64,000 nucleotides of DNA from Cyanobacterium stanieri PCC 7202 (GTDB taxonomy: Bacteria; Cyanobacteriota; Cyanobacteriia; Cyanobacteriales; Cyanobacteriaceae). This document shows positions 18,094-28,884 of this stretch, in pieces (position 1 is the first letter of the stretch; each line of letters starts with the position of its first letter). The translations under genes and the position numbers were made by a program. A model generated the notes under the pieces. The model made no database searches. It saw only the letters and a list, made by a program, of their open reading frames with translations, and was not told the origin of the DNA. The stretch spans positions 992,001 through 1,056,000 of the forward strand of contig CP003940.1 of the NCBI GenBank assembly GCA_000317655.1, in the 5' to 3' direction.

Positions 18094-19626
18094 TTAAGCC
18101 TCACTGCTGGCACGGGTAGATTTATCACCCACTTTTTGGAATAAGCCCCATTCTACCTGTTCAGGATCTAAGTCTGGATCGATACCAGCGAATACATCAC
18201 GGAATAAGGTACGGGCGCCATGCCAAATGTGACCAAAGAAGAATAATAAGGCGAAACAAGCATGACCAAAAGCAAACCAACCACGGGTACTGGTGCGGAA
18301 TACACCATCGGAGTTGAGAGTTTCGGTGTCAAACTCGAAGGGTTCACCTAATTGTGCTTTACGGGCATAACGTTTTACATCGAGGGGATCAGAGAAGGTT
18401 TGACCATCTAAATCTCCACCGAGGAAGGAAACGGTAACACCAGTTTGTTCTACACTAAGAGCAGATTCTGCACGACGGAAAGGAATGTCTGCACGAACGA
18501 CTCCATCAGCGTCACTGAGGACAACGGGGAAGGTTTCAAAGAAGTTGGGAAGACGACGAACGCTTAATTCTCTGCCTTCACTATCTTTAAATACGGGGTG
18601 TCCTAACCAACCTTGAGCGATACCATCACCTTTGTTCATAGGACCAGTACGGAATAAACCACCTTTAGCAGGGCTGTTTCCTACATAGTCGTAGAAGGCA
18701 AGTTTTTCGGGTACAGATTCCCACGCCTCTGCAGGAGTGGCTCCTTGGGCGATCGCACCTTGCACACGACGTTGAATTTCTTGCTGGTAATAACCTTGAT
18801 CCCACTGATAACGAGTAGGTCCGAATAATTCTACGGGGGTGGTAGCGCTACCATACCACATAGTTCCTGCCACTACGAAAGCAGCAAAGAATACGGCGGC
18901 GATACTACTAGAAAGTACGGTTTCAATGTTACCCATACGAAGAGCTTTGTAAAGTCTTTCGGGGGGACGTACACTGAGGTGGAACAATCCAGCAATGATA
19001 CCCACAATACCTGCGGCGATATGGTGAGCAACGACACCACCGGGGTTAAAGGGGTTAAACCCAGCAGGTCCCCATTCAGGGGCGACAGGTTGCACATGAC
19101 CAGTTAAGCCATAGGCATCGGATACCCACATTCCAGGACCCCATAAACCAGTTAGGTGGAATGCACCAAAACCGAAACAAAGTAAGCCAGACAAGAATAA
19201 GTGAATACCGAACATTTTAGGTAAATCCAAAGCGGGTTCACCTGTACGAGAATCGGTAAATAGTTCTAAATCCCAATATACCCAGTGCCATACAGCAGCT
19301 AGGAATAATAAACCAGAGAGGACGATATGGGCGATCGCAACTCCTTCAAAAGACCAAAAACCAGGGTCAACACCAGTTTCTCCGGTGACACTCCAGCCAC
19401 CCCAAGAACCAGTTACACCTAAACGAGCCATGAAAGGGAGAACAAACATACCTTGTCTCCACATGGGGTTTAAAACGGCATCGCTAGGATCAAAAACTGC
19501 TAACTCATAAAGAGCCATAGATCCAGCCCAACCTGCTACTAATGCAGTGTGCATTAAGTGAACAGAAATTAGGCGACCGGGATCGTTAATTACTACTGTA
19601 TGTACTCGATACCAAGGTAGTCCCAT
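18094..19626 (-). CDS. psbB: Photosystem II CP47 chlorophyll-binding protein
   Basis: Core antenna protein of photosystem II, 510 residues (usual 507-510), with six membrane spans and a large lumenal loop between spans five and six. The N-terminus [19 protein letters not shown] is diagnostic, and paired histidines for chlorophyll are visible ([75 protein letters not shown]). An AGGAGG ribosome site lies 10 nt before the ATG. psbT follows. The leader contains a 21-bp near-palindrome at 19705-19725. Confidence 0.98.
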   Translation of the reverse strand: MGLPWYRVHTVVINDPGRLISVHLMHTALVAGWAGSMALYELAVFDPSDAVLNPMWRQGMFVLPFMARLGVTGSWGGWSVTGETGVDPGFWSFEGVAIAHIVLSGLLFLAAVWHWVYWDLELFTDSRTGEPALDLPKMFGIHLFLSGLLCFGFGAFHLTGLWGPGMWVSDAYGLTGHVQPVAPEWGPAGFNPFNPGGVVAHHIAAGIVGIIAGLFHLSVRPPERLYKALRMGNIETVLSSSIAAVFFAAFVVAGTMWYGSATTPVELFGPTRYQWDQGYYQQEIQRRVQGAIAQGATPAEAWESVPEKLAFYDYVGNSPAKGGLFRTGPMNKGDGIAQGWLGHPVFKDSEGRELSVRRLPNFFETFPVVLSDADGVVRADIPFRRAESALSVEQTGVTVSFLGGDLDGQTFSDPLDVKRYARKAQLGEPFEFDTETLNSDGVFRTSTRGWFAFGHACFALLFFFGHIWHGARTLFRDVFAGIDPDLDPEQVEWGLFQKVGDKSTRASSEA

Positions 19627-19704
19627 TGACTACACGCCTCCTATTGTGTTAATCGTTTTTTTTGCTTGGATATTATTAGTTTACTATATCCCTTTTGGGT
19701 GTTT

Positions 19705-19725
19705 GATCGTTAGTGACTAACAATC
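19705..19725. promoter_or_regulatory. Near-palindrome in the psbB leader/promoter
   Basis: GATcGTTAGT-G-ACTAACaATC, a 21-bp inverted repeat with one mismatched pair, about 80 nt upstream of the psbB start. It could be an operator or a 5' leader hairpin; no known factor is assigned. Confidence 0.35.
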
Positions 19726-19904
19726 TTCTCCCCTTAAATATTTGATTTTATTTTCAGTTATTTTTTAGTAATAACTACTATTAGGGCAAATTATACCATA
19801 GGGAGTTATTAATTACGTCAGGTTTGATCAAAAAGTACTTTGCGCTTGAGAATTGACAATGAACAATTATTATTTTGTGCCTCTTGTCTCTTGTCTTGTA
19901 AGCC

Positions 19905-20900
19905 TCATTTCTTGACTTGGGCGAGGATCAGACCAAACCACTTTTTTTCGTCAGTCCATGCCTGAACCGTTTTTAAGCCGTGGGATTGTAAAAAATCTTC
20001 CATTTCCCCAAGGTCAAATTTACGGGAGATTTCGGTCAGAATAAAATCATTGTTGGCAAAATCTACGGTCAAATCAAGACCTTGTAAGCATACTTGATGC
20101 TTTTCGTCACAGTGTAAATACATCTCAATTTGATTCAACTCTTGGTTATAAATCGCCTTGTGATGCCATTTATTGGGGTCAAAATTGCCTTGAAAACGGG
20201 AGTTAAGGTGGGATAGCATATTCAAATTAAACTCTGCTGTAACCCCCTGCTCATCGTTATAGGCAGCTTCTAAAATTGAAACAGGTTTTTGTAAATCAAT
20301 GCCTAAAAGGAAATAATCCCCTTCTTCTAATACATCTCTCACTTCATAAAAGAGGCGATCGCACTTTTCCATGGTAAAATTACCTAAGCTACTGCCCAAA
20401 AAAACAATCATTCTCGATGGTAATTTTTTGGGGGGCAGATGTACTAAAGCCTGTTCATAAGTTCCCACTAAACCGAGAATCGAGAGGGTGGGATATTCGG
20501 CTTCCAATTTTAAAGAGCTATGTTTGAGCATCTCTCCACTAACATCAATGGGGATATAACGCCATGGTTTACCCAAATTTTCATAGGCAGATAACAATAA
20601 TCTTGTTTTGGTAGAGCTACCGCTACCTAATTCTACCAATTCGCTGATGCCAGTTAGGGAAGCTATTTCTGGGGCTGCGGTGTTTAAAATTGCTGTTTCT
20701 GTACGAGTAGGATAATATTCCGGTAACTCGCATATTTTCTCGAATAATAATGAACCAGTGCGATCGTAAAAATACTTGGGTGGTAATACTTTTGGATTAC
20801 TTGTTAAACCTTTTATAACATCTTCGCCATTTTCTTGTATGGGAGATATATTGGGTAAATATTTTATCTCCACTTTTTCCCCCTGATTCGTAAATAACAT
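19905..20900 (-). CDS. egtD: L-histidine N-alpha-methyltransferase (EgtD family)
   Basis: SAM-dependent methyltransferase of 331 residues, the EgtD length. EgtD makes hercynine (trimethyl-histidine), the first step to the antioxidant ergothioneine. Visible: PPKYFYDRTGSLLFEKICELPEYYPTRTE split over residues 40-70, the SAM loop ELGSGSSTKTRLLL, and FLGSSLGNFT. No egtB-like oxygenase gene is adjacent, so the pathway must be completed elsewhere if it operates. It is upstream of and co-oriented with psbB, but a 278-nt gap makes independent transcription likely. Confidence 0.88.
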   Translation of the reverse strand: MLFTNQGEKVEIKYLPNISPIQENGEDVIKGLTSNPKVLPPKYFYDRTGSLLFEKICELPEYYPTRTETAILNTAAPEIASLTGISELVELGSGSSTKTRLLLSAYENLGKPWRYIPIDVSGEMLKHSSLKLEAEYPTLSILGLVGTYEQALVHLPPKKLPSRMIVFLGSSLGNFTMEKCDRLFYEVRDVLEEGDYFLLGIDLQKPVSILEAAYNDEQGVTAEFNLNMLSHLNSRFQGNFDPNKWHHKAIYNQELNQIEMYLHCDEKHQVCLQGLDLTVDFANNDFILTEISRKFDLGEMEDFLQSHGLKTVQAWTDEKKWFGLILAQVKK

Positions 20901-21115
20901 TAATACAACAATTTATAAAAGATGGCTATGGCAATTTTAGCTTAAAGCCAACTCAAAACAATAAACATTTTTTTGTTTGAGTGGGAAACTTATTTCCTCG
21001 GTCATGGTATATTTCTAGCTAGTTAAAAATACGGATTTTTTTTATTACCCATCCATTTGACTTTTTGGTTTGCTAATATTAAGATTCATTAAGTCAAAAT
21101 GGAGATTTGCGAACA

Positions 21116-22210
21116 GTGAAAAGAAAATTTCTGAGTCAATTAACCCTTTCATTAGTGATTGGTAGTGCGGGATTGTTTAGCGTCATGTCTTCTGCCGAGG
21201 CTCAACAAAAAGCAGCTAAACAGCTTACTTTTCAACAAAAAGAGCAACTCTACGAATTACTAACCCAAGGTAAGGAGTATATTGACAGCGGAGATTTGAA
21301 TGGAGCGCTTAATGCTTTTCGTCAGGCATCTAACATTGATGAAACTAATGCTCGTATTTTTTCAGGAATGGGCTTTTTATACGCTAGTAATGGGGATTTT
21401 TCAGCCTCTGCTAGGGCTTATCGTCAAGCGGTTTCCCTCGATCCTAACAATGCTAATTTTTATGGTGCATTAGGTTATACCCTTGCTAGAAGCGGCGATG
21501 ATAACGAAGCTATGAGGGCTTATGGTCGTGCTTTAGAATTAGAACCTAATAATGCTGAATATCATCTGGCTTTGGGTGTAATTTCCCTCAGAAATGGACA
21601 ACATCAGGCGGTGGAAAGACATTACGAGCGATTGGTTGCCCTAAATAGTACCAATGAAACGGCGTATGATATGATGGCTACCTCTCTATATCAACAGGGT
21701 AAATATGAAGGGGCGATCGCACTTTTAACCCAAGCAATTAGTAAATTTCCCAACAATACCGATTTACAAGTAAAACTAGCTACCGCTCATTTTCAACAAG
21801 GCAATCCCGCTGAAGCATTACAAAAATTAGAAAGTTTACACGTTAGCAACCTCAGCGATGCAAATGTCGTCTTGAAGATGGCGATGTTATACGAACAAAA
21901 TGAAGATTGGGATATGGCACTAAGAGCCTATCAAAGGGCTTCTAGTTTAGATCCTAATTCTGTGGTTGCCCATGGTAGTATTGCTAGGGTATTGGAAAAA
22001 CAGGGTAACAACATCATGGCCATTGTTGCCTATCGTCAATTTTTGGAAGTAGCCCCCCAAAACCCCTACGGCTATCATCGTTTAGGAATGCTTCTCAAGG
22101 AAAGAAATAGACATGATGAAGCCTACGAAATGCTCAGAAGAGCAGAACAAATTTATCAACAAAGGGGTGATTTAGCCTCCGCCCAAGAAATCAAAGAGGT
22201 ATTACAATAG
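21116..22210 (+). CDS. Exported tetratricopeptide-repeat protein
   Basis: About 364 residues. A signal peptide is clear: basic start MKRKFLSQ, hydrophobic core LTLSLVIGSAGLFSVMS, and a likely cleavage after SAEA. The rest is about eight or nine consecutive TPR units (ending for example YRQAVSLDPNNA, YGRALELEPNNA, YQRASSLDPNSV), suggesting a periplasmic or lumenal scaffold. The start is either the GTG at 21116 or a TTG at 21107; a GGAG sequence at 21101 favours the GTG by spacing. Partner unknown; uppP follows 82 nt downstream but need not be related. Confidence 0.85.
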   Translation: MKRKFLSQLTLSLVIGSAGLFSVMSSAEAQQKAAKQLTFQQKEQLYELLTQGKEYIDSGDLNGALNAFRQASNIDETNARIFSGMGFLYASNGDFSASARAYRQAVSLDPNNANFYGALGYTLARSGDDNEAMRAYGRALELEPNNAEYHLALGVISLRNGQHQAVERHYERLVALNSTNETAYDMMATSLYQQGKYEGAIALLTQAISKFPNNTDLQVKLATAHFQQGNPAEALQKLESLHVSNLSDANVVLKMAMLYEQNEDWDMALRAYQRASSLDPNSVVAHGSIARVLEKQGNNIMAIVAYRQFLEVAPQNPYGYHRLGMLLKERNRHDEAYEMLRRAEQIYQQRGDLASAQEIKEVLQ

Positions 22211-22292
22211 TCCATGAATTACGGTTTATTGATTTTGGATAATTCGTAATAAGTGTAATCAACCCATTGAAAGTTTAACTATCCATTACTAA

Positions 22293-23243
22293 ATGTTTAC
22301 AAAGTCTCAATCATCATTTTTTACTTGGCTATCTGGAATCCTCGGGGGTTTAATGCTGGTATGGTTGGCAAAAGGTACAACCATCGCTCAAAACATTGTG
22401 ATTGAGACTCATTCCTCAGAGTTAAACTTTTTTCAAGCTCTATTTTTGGGTTTTGTGCAAGGGGTAACAGAGTTTTTGCCCATTAGTAGCTCTGCTCATT
22501 TAAAAATTGTTCCCATGGCATTGGGGTGGGGAGATCCGGGGGTTGCTTTTACTGCTATCATTCAACTGGGTAGTATTGTTGCTGTCATTTGGTATTTTTG
22601 GCAGGATTTGAAAGATTTGACCCTCGGAATTATTAGGGCATGGCGAACCAAAAATTATGATACCCATGAATTCAAAATCGGTATGGGTATTATCGTTGGT
22701 ACTATTCCTATTTGTGTGGTTGGTTTGGGTATTAAGGCTTTTGTGGCAGATTTTGATGGTTCCCCTGCCAGGGGTTTAAGTGCGATCGCCCTTGCCTCTA
22801 TAATTATGTCTATCCTCCTCGCCATTGCCGAAAAATTTTGTCGCCCCAAAAGAAATTTTGATGATCTTGCTATCAAAGACGGTATCCTGATGGGATTAGC
22901 CCAAACCCTTGCCCTTATTCCGGGAGTATCTCGTTCAGGTTCTACTATTACCGCAGGATTGTTTATTAACTTAGAACGTTCTACCGCCGCTAGATTTTCC
23001 TTTTTATTGGGTATTCCAGCCATTACCCTCGCAGGATTAGTAGAATTAAAAGATGTTTTGAGTGTCAACCTTACCGCAGAATCCATAATGCCCTTAGTGG
23101 TAGGCACTATTTCCTCCGCTGTTTTTTCCTATCTTGCCATTGCTTGGTTAATTCGCTTTTTACAGAAAAAGAAAACTTGGATTTTTGTCTGGTATCGCCT
23201 CGGATTTGGTTTAATCATTCTCGGAGCAATCTTTTTGAATTAG
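22293..23243 (+). CDS. uppP: Undecaprenyl-diphosphatase UppP (BacA)
   Basis: Integral membrane phosphatase that recycles undecaprenyl pyrophosphate for peptidoglycan and other envelope polymers, and confers bacitracin tolerance. 316 residues. Both family signatures are present: QGVTEFLPISSSAHL near residue 55 and PGVSRSGSTITAGL near residue 210. The N-terminus carries an extra hydrophobic segment (about 8-34) compared with the roughly 270-residue bacterial form, as is common in cyanobacteria. Confidence 0.95.
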   Translation: MFTKSQSSFFTWLSGILGGLMLVWLAKGTTIAQNIVIETHSSELNFFQALFLGFVQGVTEFLPISSSAHLKIVPMALGWGDPGVAFTAIIQLGSIVAVIWYFWQDLKDLTLGIIRAWRTKNYDTHEFKIGMGIIVGTIPICVVGLGIKAFVADFDGSPARGLSAIALASIIMSILLAIAEKFCRPKRNFDDLAIKDGILMGLAQTLALIPGVSRSGSTITAGLFINLERSTAARFSFLLGIPAITLAGLVELKDVLSVNLTAESIMPLVVGTISSAVFSYLAIAWLIRFLQKKKTWIFVWYRLGFGLIILGAIFLN

Positions 23244-23258
23244 ATTTAATTTATAATT

Positions 23259-23292
23259 TGAGGGAACAGGGAACAGGGAACGGGCAATGGTG
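23259..23292. repeat. Short tandem repeat spacer (GGGAACA units)
   Basis: GGGAACAGGGAACAGGGAAC, roughly three 7-nt units, followed by GGGCAATGG. Heptamer tracts of this type are frequent in cyanobacterial spacers; related CCCTGTTCCC tracts occur near 57965 and 61130. No array of unique spacers, so not CRISPR. Confidence 0.6.
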
Positions 23293-23398
23293 ATAGTATT
23301 TTTAATACTTAGTTATTGGAATAATGCAACTATATTTCATCCCCTAATTAAGCCAATGCCGAAAAAAGAATAGTTATCCATTGTCAATTGTTAACCAA

Positions 23399-24595
23399 AT
23401 GCTTGATATAGCTAAATTAGTTCGACAAATGCCCGAAATAGGGCAACAGATGCAGAAAGATGCCCAAGCAGGTTTAAAACGATTAGAAATTGCTCAAAAA
23501 CTATTTCTTCAGGCCAATCAAGAACAAGATAAATTAATTCAAGCACAGGAAATATGGGGCGATCGCATGATCTTCACTCCCGGTATTCCCATAGAATCCC
23601 TAGACACTGCCATCGAAATACCAGAAGCCCCCTCTAGTCATAGTGTTTTTTCCAGTGACGGGTCACAAATTGCCCCCTCCCACCACGAAATTATCTATTG
23701 CTATCTTATTAATATAGGTCGAATAATGCTCCATTATGGGCAAAATCTTCATCCCCTACTAGATAGTATCCCCGAAATTTATTACAAAACAGAAGATCTT
23801 TACAGTGCTAAAAAATGGGGTATCCGCACCGAGGAATGGATGGGCTATCATCGCACCATGAAAGAGGTACAAATATTGACCGAAATGGCCTGTACATGGG
23901 TAAATCCCCCCGGTGCTCATTTTAATATTCCTAACTTAGCCATGACCGACGGCTCACTGACTTATTGGTTTTTGGATACCCTACCCACCGATGCAAAGGA
24001 GGAAATCCTTAACCCCATCATTGAATCATTGCAACAACTACAGGCGAGTAAAATTCCCATAGTTGGCTATATCAGTGCCTCCCGTAGTATTGATGCCATC
24101 AGTTTTTTGCGCTTAATGGCTTGTCCTTATGAAGTACCCCATTGCACCAACTTTTGTTCTATGGATAATGAAAAAAATCCCTGTCAAAAAATGGAACCCC
24201 TCCGAGATACCAGTCTCTGGCAACAAATTTTACAACCCCGTCAAAGAAGTGCTATTTTCCGCAGTAACTCCCGCATCTTGGATTGTTACCCCGAAAGTCA
24301 AAAAACCCATTTTTGCTACCTCCATGGCGGTGCAGAGGTGGCCAGGGTGGAATTTCCTCAGTGGGTAGCAGAGGACTCAGAATTATTAAATCAAGCCCTT
24401 AGTATTACTTTGACTCAAATTGACAAAGGTTTTGGTTATCCCGTTGCCCTTGCCGAAGCCCATAATCTTGCGGTGGTCAAAGGGGGCGATCGCACTCAAT
24501 TCTTTTCCCTCATCGAAGAACAAATGTTAAGGTATGGAGTGAAAAATGTTGCCGTTTCCTACAAAGAAGCCCGTAAAAGAGGTAGCATCGCTTAA
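23399..24595 (+). CDS. NurA-domain nuclease
   Basis: About 398 residues, cyanobacterial NurA-type protein. NurA is a Mn2+-dependent 5'-3' nuclease that resects DNA ends with the HerA helicase. Acidic metal-binding segments are visible: FSSDGSQIAPS in the first third, NLAMTDGSL in the middle, and AEAHNLAVVKGGDRTQFF near the end. A cysteine-rich patch, CPYEVPHCTNFC and then NPC, lies around residues 240-261 and could hold a metal or Fe-S cluster. The open frame reaches a TTG at 23381 inside a repetitive CAATTG-rich spacer, so the ATG at 23399 is preferred. No herA gene is next to it. Confidence 0.75.
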   Translation: MLDIAKLVRQMPEIGQQMQKDAQAGLKRLEIAQKLFLQANQEQDKLIQAQEIWGDRMIFTPGIPIESLDTAIEIPEAPSSHSVFSSDGSQIAPSHHEIIYCYLINIGRIMLHYGQNLHPLLDSIPEIYYKTEDLYSAKKWGIRTEEWMGYHRTMKEVQILTEMACTWVNPPGAHFNIPNLAMTDGSLTYWFLDTLPTDAKEEILNPIIESLQQLQASKIPIVGYISASRSIDAISFLRLMACPYEVPHCTNFCSMDNEKNPCQKMEPLRDTSLWQQILQPRQRSAIFRSNSRILDCYPESQKTHFCYLHGGAEVARVEFPQWVAEDSELLNQALSITLTQIDKGFGYPVALAEAHNLAVVKGGDRTQFFSLIEEQMLRYGVKNVAVSYKEARKRGSIA

Positions 24596-24637
24596 ACGAG
24601 ACCCTAATCTCCCTTTATTTTCAGATACAAAAACATT

Positions 24638-24655
24638 ATTGTAACAATTTGTAAC
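24638..24655 (-). promoter_or_regulatory. HLR1-type RpaB-binding site upstream of chlH
   Basis: On the minus strand this reads GTTACAAATTGTTACAAT, matching the published HLR1 consensus (two TTACA(W)(W) direct repeats separated by two bases) at every position. HLR1 is bound by the response regulator RpaB on light-responsive promoters. It lies about 150 nt before the chlH start codon. The match is direct; regulation of chlH is inference. Confidence 0.6.
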
Positions 24656-24804
24656 AAAATACTACGGATTACCGTAAAGATTACCAAACTGATAGGTAAA
24701 ACCGCTTATTTTCGTGGTAAAAACAATAAAGAGCGTATTTTAAGCTCTGTAATAATTCTTTACATATTCCGTTTAAATTCACCTAGATAGGAGAAAAAAC
24801 ATTA

Positions 24805-27800
24805 ATGTTTACAAACGTAAAATCCGCCATCAGACATATAGCACCCGAAGATTTACAAGGTCGTGCTTTAATGAAGGTGGTTTATGTTGTTTTAGAACCT
24901 CAATATCAAAGTTCCATTTCAGCGGCAATCAAATCCATTAACGCCCATAATCCTAATCTCGCCATCGAAATTAGTGGTTATCTCATTGAGGAATTGAGAA
25001 GCCCTGAAAACTACGAAGAATTTAAAAAAGATGTTGCCGAAGCAAACATTTTCATTGCCTCTTTGATCTTCATTGAAGAATTGGCCCAAAAAGTGGTAGA
25101 AGCCGTTACCCCCCATCGTGATCACCTCGATGCAGCGGTCGTCTTCCCCTCCATGCCCGAAGTAATGCGCCTCAATAAAATGGGTAGCTTTAGCATGGCA
25201 CAACTAGGGCAAAGTAAGAGCGTTATCGGCGACTTCATGAAAAAGCGTAAGCAAAAGTCAGGGGCTGGTTTTGAAGATGCCATGCTCAAACTTTTACGCA
25301 CCCTCCCCACGGTATTAAAATATTTACCCGTGGAAAAAGCCCAAGATGCTCGTAACTTTATGTTAAGTTTCCAGTATTGGTTAGGAGGTTCGGCGGACAA
25401 CTTAGAAAATTTCTTCTTGATGTTGGCTGACAAATATGTTTTCACCGGGGAAAAATCCTTACTCAACCGTAACGCTGAGTATGCAGAACCCGTAGTATAT
25501 CCTGACATGGGTATTTGGCATCCCCTCGCTCCCAAAATGTTTGAAGATGTTAAGGGTTATCTTAATTGGTATAACAGCCGGGATGACATTGGTGATGATT
25601 TAAGAGATCCCCTTGCTCCCACCATTGGCTTAGTATTACAACGTACCCACCTAGTCACAGGGGATGATGCCCATTATGTGGCGATGTTACAGGAGTTGGA
25701 ATATCGTGGAGCTAGAGTTATTCCTATTTTTGCTGGTGGTTTAGACTTTTCTAAACCTGTGGATGAGTATTTTTGGGATAAACCTGTCCAAGGAGTTGAA
25801 CCTTTACCCATCGTAGATGCAGTGGTTTCCCTCACTGGTTTTGCCCTTGTGGGAGGGCCTGCTAGACAGGATCATCCCAAGGCGGTGGAATCTTTAAAAC
25901 GTCTCAATCGCCCCTATATGGTGGCTTTACCCCTCGTGTTCCAAACCACGGAGGAATGGGAAGAAAGTGATCTCGGTTTACACCCCATCCAGGTAGCGCT
26001 GCAGATTGCTATTCCTGAGTTAGATGGTGCCATTGAGCCGATTATTCTTTCTGGTAGGGATGGTAATACTGGACGTTCTATTACTTTACAGGATCGGGTA
26101 GAGGCGATCGCCTCCAGGGCCTTAAAATGGACTAACCTACGTAAAAAACCCAAATTAGACAAAAAACTTGCCATTACCGTCTTCAGTTTCCCCCCCGATA
26201 AAGGAAACGTGGGAACCGCCGCTTATTTAGACGTATTCGGCTCCATCCACGAAGTGTTGAAGGGAATGCAACAAAACGGCTACGACATCCAAGACGTACC
26301 CGAAACCCCCAAAGAATTGATGGAAATGGTCATCCATGACGCTCAGGCACAATATTCTAGCCCTGAGTTAAACGTGGCTTACCGCATGAGCGTAGAAGAA
26401 TACGAGCGTTTAACCCCCTACTCTCAAAAACTTGAGGAAAACTGGGGCCCACCCCCCGGACATCTCAACAGCGATGGTCAAAACCTTTTAATTTACGGTA
26501 AACACTTTGGTAACGTATTTATTGGGGTTCAACCCACCTTCGGTTATGAAGGAGATCCCATGAGACTCCTATTTTCTCGCTCTGCTTCCCCTCACCATGG
26601 TTTTGCAGCTTACTATACCTACCTTGAAAAAGTTTGGGGTGTGGATGCGGTACTCCATTTCGGAACCCATGGCTCCCTCGAATTCATGCCCGGTAAACAG
26701 ATGGGGATGTCTGGAGACTGTTACCCCGATAGTCTCATCGGTAATATTCCCAATATCTATTACTACGCCGCCAATAACCCCAGTGAGGCAACCATCGCTA
26801 AACGTCGTAGTTATGCCAACACCATTTCTTACCTCACCCCTCCTGCCGAAAACGCTGGATTATACAAAGGTTTGGAAGAATTGAGCGAGTTAATTGGTTC
26901 TTACCAAGGTTTAAAAGAAGGTGGTCGTGCGGTGCAAATCGTTAATACCATTGTGGATAAAGCCCGTATTTGTAACCTCGATAAAGATATTCCTGAAATT
27001 GCTACTCCCGAAGGGCAGGAAGCTGATTTATTCGACTCTAGCACCATGTCTCAGGATGAAAGAGATACCATTGTTGGGGCGGTATATCGTAAGTTGATGG
27101 AAATTGAATCCCGTCTTTTACCCTGTGGATTACACGTCATTGGTAAACCTCCTACCGCTGAAGAGGCGATCGCCACTTTGGTGAACATTGGTAGCTTAGA
27201 TCGTGAAGAAGACGGTATCTGGAGTTTACCCACCATCATCGCCAGAAGCATCGGGCGTAACATGGAAGAAATTTATCGCAACGCCGATAAAGGGGTACTC
27301 GCCGATGTAGAACTATTACAACACATCACCGAAGCCACCAGAGCCGCTGTCAGAGCCTTAGTCGAAGAACAAGTGAACGCTGAAGGCAGAGTTTCCTTTG
27401 TGTCCAAACTTAACTTCTTCAACATGGGCAAAAAAGAGCCTTGGGTTGCCCAACTCCATGAATTTGGTTACACCAATGTGGACGAAAAAGCCATCAAACC
27501 CTTGTTTGAATATCTCGAATTTTGCCTTGAGCAAGTTTGCGCCGACAACGAATTAGGCGGACTACTCAAAGCCCTTGAGGGTGAATATGTACTACCCGGA
27601 CCAGGAGGAGATCCTATCCGTAACCCCAATGTATTACCCACAGGGAAAAACATTCACGCCCTCGATCCTCAAAAAATCCCCACCCTAGCCGCAGTACAAT
27701 CAGCTAAAATCGTGGTGGACAGACTCCTAGAGCGTCAAAAGATTGACAACGGCGGGAAATACCCCGAAACCATCGCCTGTGTATTATGGGGAACCGATAA

Positions 27801-28830
27801 CATCAAAACCTATGGAGAATCCCTCGCTCAAATCATGTGGATGATTGGGGTGAAACCTGTACCCGATGCCTTGGGAAGGGTAAATAAACTCGAATTAATT
27901 CCCCTCGAGGAATTAGGCAGACCCCGTATTGATGTAGTGGTAAACTGTTCTGGGGTATTCCGTGATCTATTCATCAACCAAATGAATCTTTTAGATCAAG
28001 CGGTAAAAAAAGCAGCGGAAGCCGATGAACCCATCGAGATGAACTTTGTACGCAAACACGCTTTAGATCAAGCAGAAGAAATGGGTATTAACCTCCGTCA
28101 GGCGGCAACCCGTGTCTTCTCCAATGCTTCTGGTTCATACTCTTCTAACGTTAACTTAGCAGTGGAAAACAGTAGTTGGGAAGAAGAGCAAGAATTACGG
28201 GATATGTACTTAAACCGTAAATCCTTCGCCTTCAACTCCGATAATCCGGGGGTAATGGATGAAAGCAGAGACATTTTCGAGAAATCCTTGAAAACCGCCG
28301 ATGCTACTTTCCAAAACCTAGACTCCTCCGAGATTAGCTTAACCGATGTATCCCACTACTTCGACTCTGATCCTACCAAGGTAGTAGCATCCTTACGGGA
28401 TGATGGTAAAAAACCCTCTGCCTACATCGCAGACACCACCACCGCCAACGCCCAGGTGCGTACCCTATCTGAAACCGTGCGCCTTGATGCCCGTACCAAA
28501 CTATTAAACCCCAAATGGTACGAAGGGATGTTATCCCACGGTTATGAAGGGGTAAGGGAATTATCCAAACGCCTTGTAAATACCATGGGTTGGAGTGCCA
28601 CCGCCGACGCTGTGGACAACTGGGTATATGAGGATACTAATACCACCTTTATCCAAGATGAAGAGATGTGTAAGCGTTTAATGGATTTAAACCCCAACTC
28701 TTTCCGTCGTATGGTTAGCACCTTATTGGAAGTTAACGGACGTGGTTATTGGGAAACCTCTGACGAGAATATCGAGAAGTTACAACAGTTATACCAAGAA
28801 GCAGAAGATCGCATTGAAGGCATTGAATAA
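24805..28830 (+). CDS. chlH: Magnesium chelatase subunit H
   Basis: Porphyrin-binding catalytic subunit of Mg-chelatase, 1341 residues (usual about 1330). It inserts Mg2+ into protoporphyrin IX using ATP hydrolysed by ChlI-ChlD. The cobN/Mg-chelatase core is evident, for example [19 protein letters not shown]-type sequence at about residue 615 ([19 protein letters not shown]), [20 protein letters not shown] and a C-terminal [16 protein letters not shown]. An AGGAG ribosome site lies just before the ATG. The upstream region carries an HLR1 candidate. It converges on the HEPN gene at 28878 with a shared hairpin. Confidence 0.97.
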   Translation: MFTNVKSAIRHIAPEDLQGRALMKVVYVVLEPQYQSSISAAIKSINAHNPNLAIEISGYLIEELRSPENYEEFKKDVAEANIFIASLIFIEELAQKVVEAVTPHRDHLDAAVVFPSMPEVMRLNKMGSFSMAQLGQSKSVIGDFMKKRKQKSGAGFEDAMLKLLRTLPTVLKYLPVEKAQDARNFMLSFQYWLGGSADNLENFFLMLADKYVFTGEKSLLNRNAEYAEPVVYPDMGIWHPLAPKMFEDVKGYLNWYNSRDDIGDDLRDPLAPTIGLVLQRTHLVTGDDAHYVAMLQELEYRGARVIPIFAGGLDFSKPVDEYFWDKPVQGVEPLPIVDAVVSLTGFALVGGPARQDHPKAVESLKRLNRPYMVALPLVFQTTEEWEESDLGLHPIQVALQIAIPELDGAIEPIILSGRDGNTGRSITLQDRVEAIASRALKWTNLRKKPKLDKKLAITVFSFPPDKGNVGTAAYLDVFGSIHEVLKGMQQNGYDIQDVPETPKELMEMVIHDAQAQYSSPELNVAYRMSVEEYERLTPYSQKLEENWGPPPGHLNSDGQNLLIYGKHFGNVFIGVQPTFGYEGDPMRLLFSRSASPHHGFAAYYTYLEKVWGVDAVLHFGTHGSLEFMPGKQMGMSGDCYPDSLIGNIPNIYYYAANNPSEATIAKRRSYANTISYLTPPAENAGLYKGLEELSELIGSYQGLKEGGRAVQIVNTIVDKARICNLDKDIPEIATPEGQEADLFDSSTMSQDERDTIVGAVYRKLMEIESRLLPCGLHVIGKPPTAEEAIATLVNIGSLDREEDGIWSLPTIIARSIGRNMEEIYRNADKGVLADVELLQHITEATRAAVRALVEEQVNAEGRVSFVSKLNFFNMGKKEPWVAQLHEFGYTNVDEKAIKPLFEYLEFCLEQVCADNELGGLLKALEGEYVLPGPGGDPIRNPNVLPTGKNIHALDPQKIPTLAAVQSAKIVVDRLLERQKIDNGGKYPETIACVLWGTDNIKTYGESLAQIMWMIGVKPVPDALGRVNKLELIPLEELGRPRIDVVVNCSGVFRDLFINQMNLLDQAVKKAAEADEPIEMNFVRKHALDQAEEMGINLRQAATRVFSNASGSYSSNVNLAVENSSWEEEQELRDMYLNRKSFAFNSDNPGVMDESRDIFEKSLKTADATFQNLDSSEISLTDVSHYFDSDPTKVVASLRDDGKKPSAYIADTTTANAQVRTLSETVRLDARTKLLNPKWYEGMLSHGYEGVRELSKRLVNTMGWSATADAVDNWVYEDTNTTFIQDEEMCKRLMDLNPNSFRRMVSTLLEVNGRGYWETSDENIEKLQQLYQEAEDRIEGIE

Positions 28831-28861
28831 ATATTAACTGACTCTCTCATAAAATTATCCT

Positions 28862-28884
28862 AAGGTGGGCTAAATGCTCACCTT
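28862..28884. terminator. Bidirectional terminator candidate after chlH
   Basis: A 9-bp stem AAGGTGGGC / GCTCACCTT (one G-T pair) with a 5-nt loop, followed by TCTACA. It lies between convergent chlH and the HEPN-B gene and overlaps the last codons of the latter. Confidence 0.5.

Noticed and set aside
23259-23292. GGGAACA repeats as a possible CRISPR
   Set aside because: Units are contiguous 7-mers with no spacers and no cas genes nearby.
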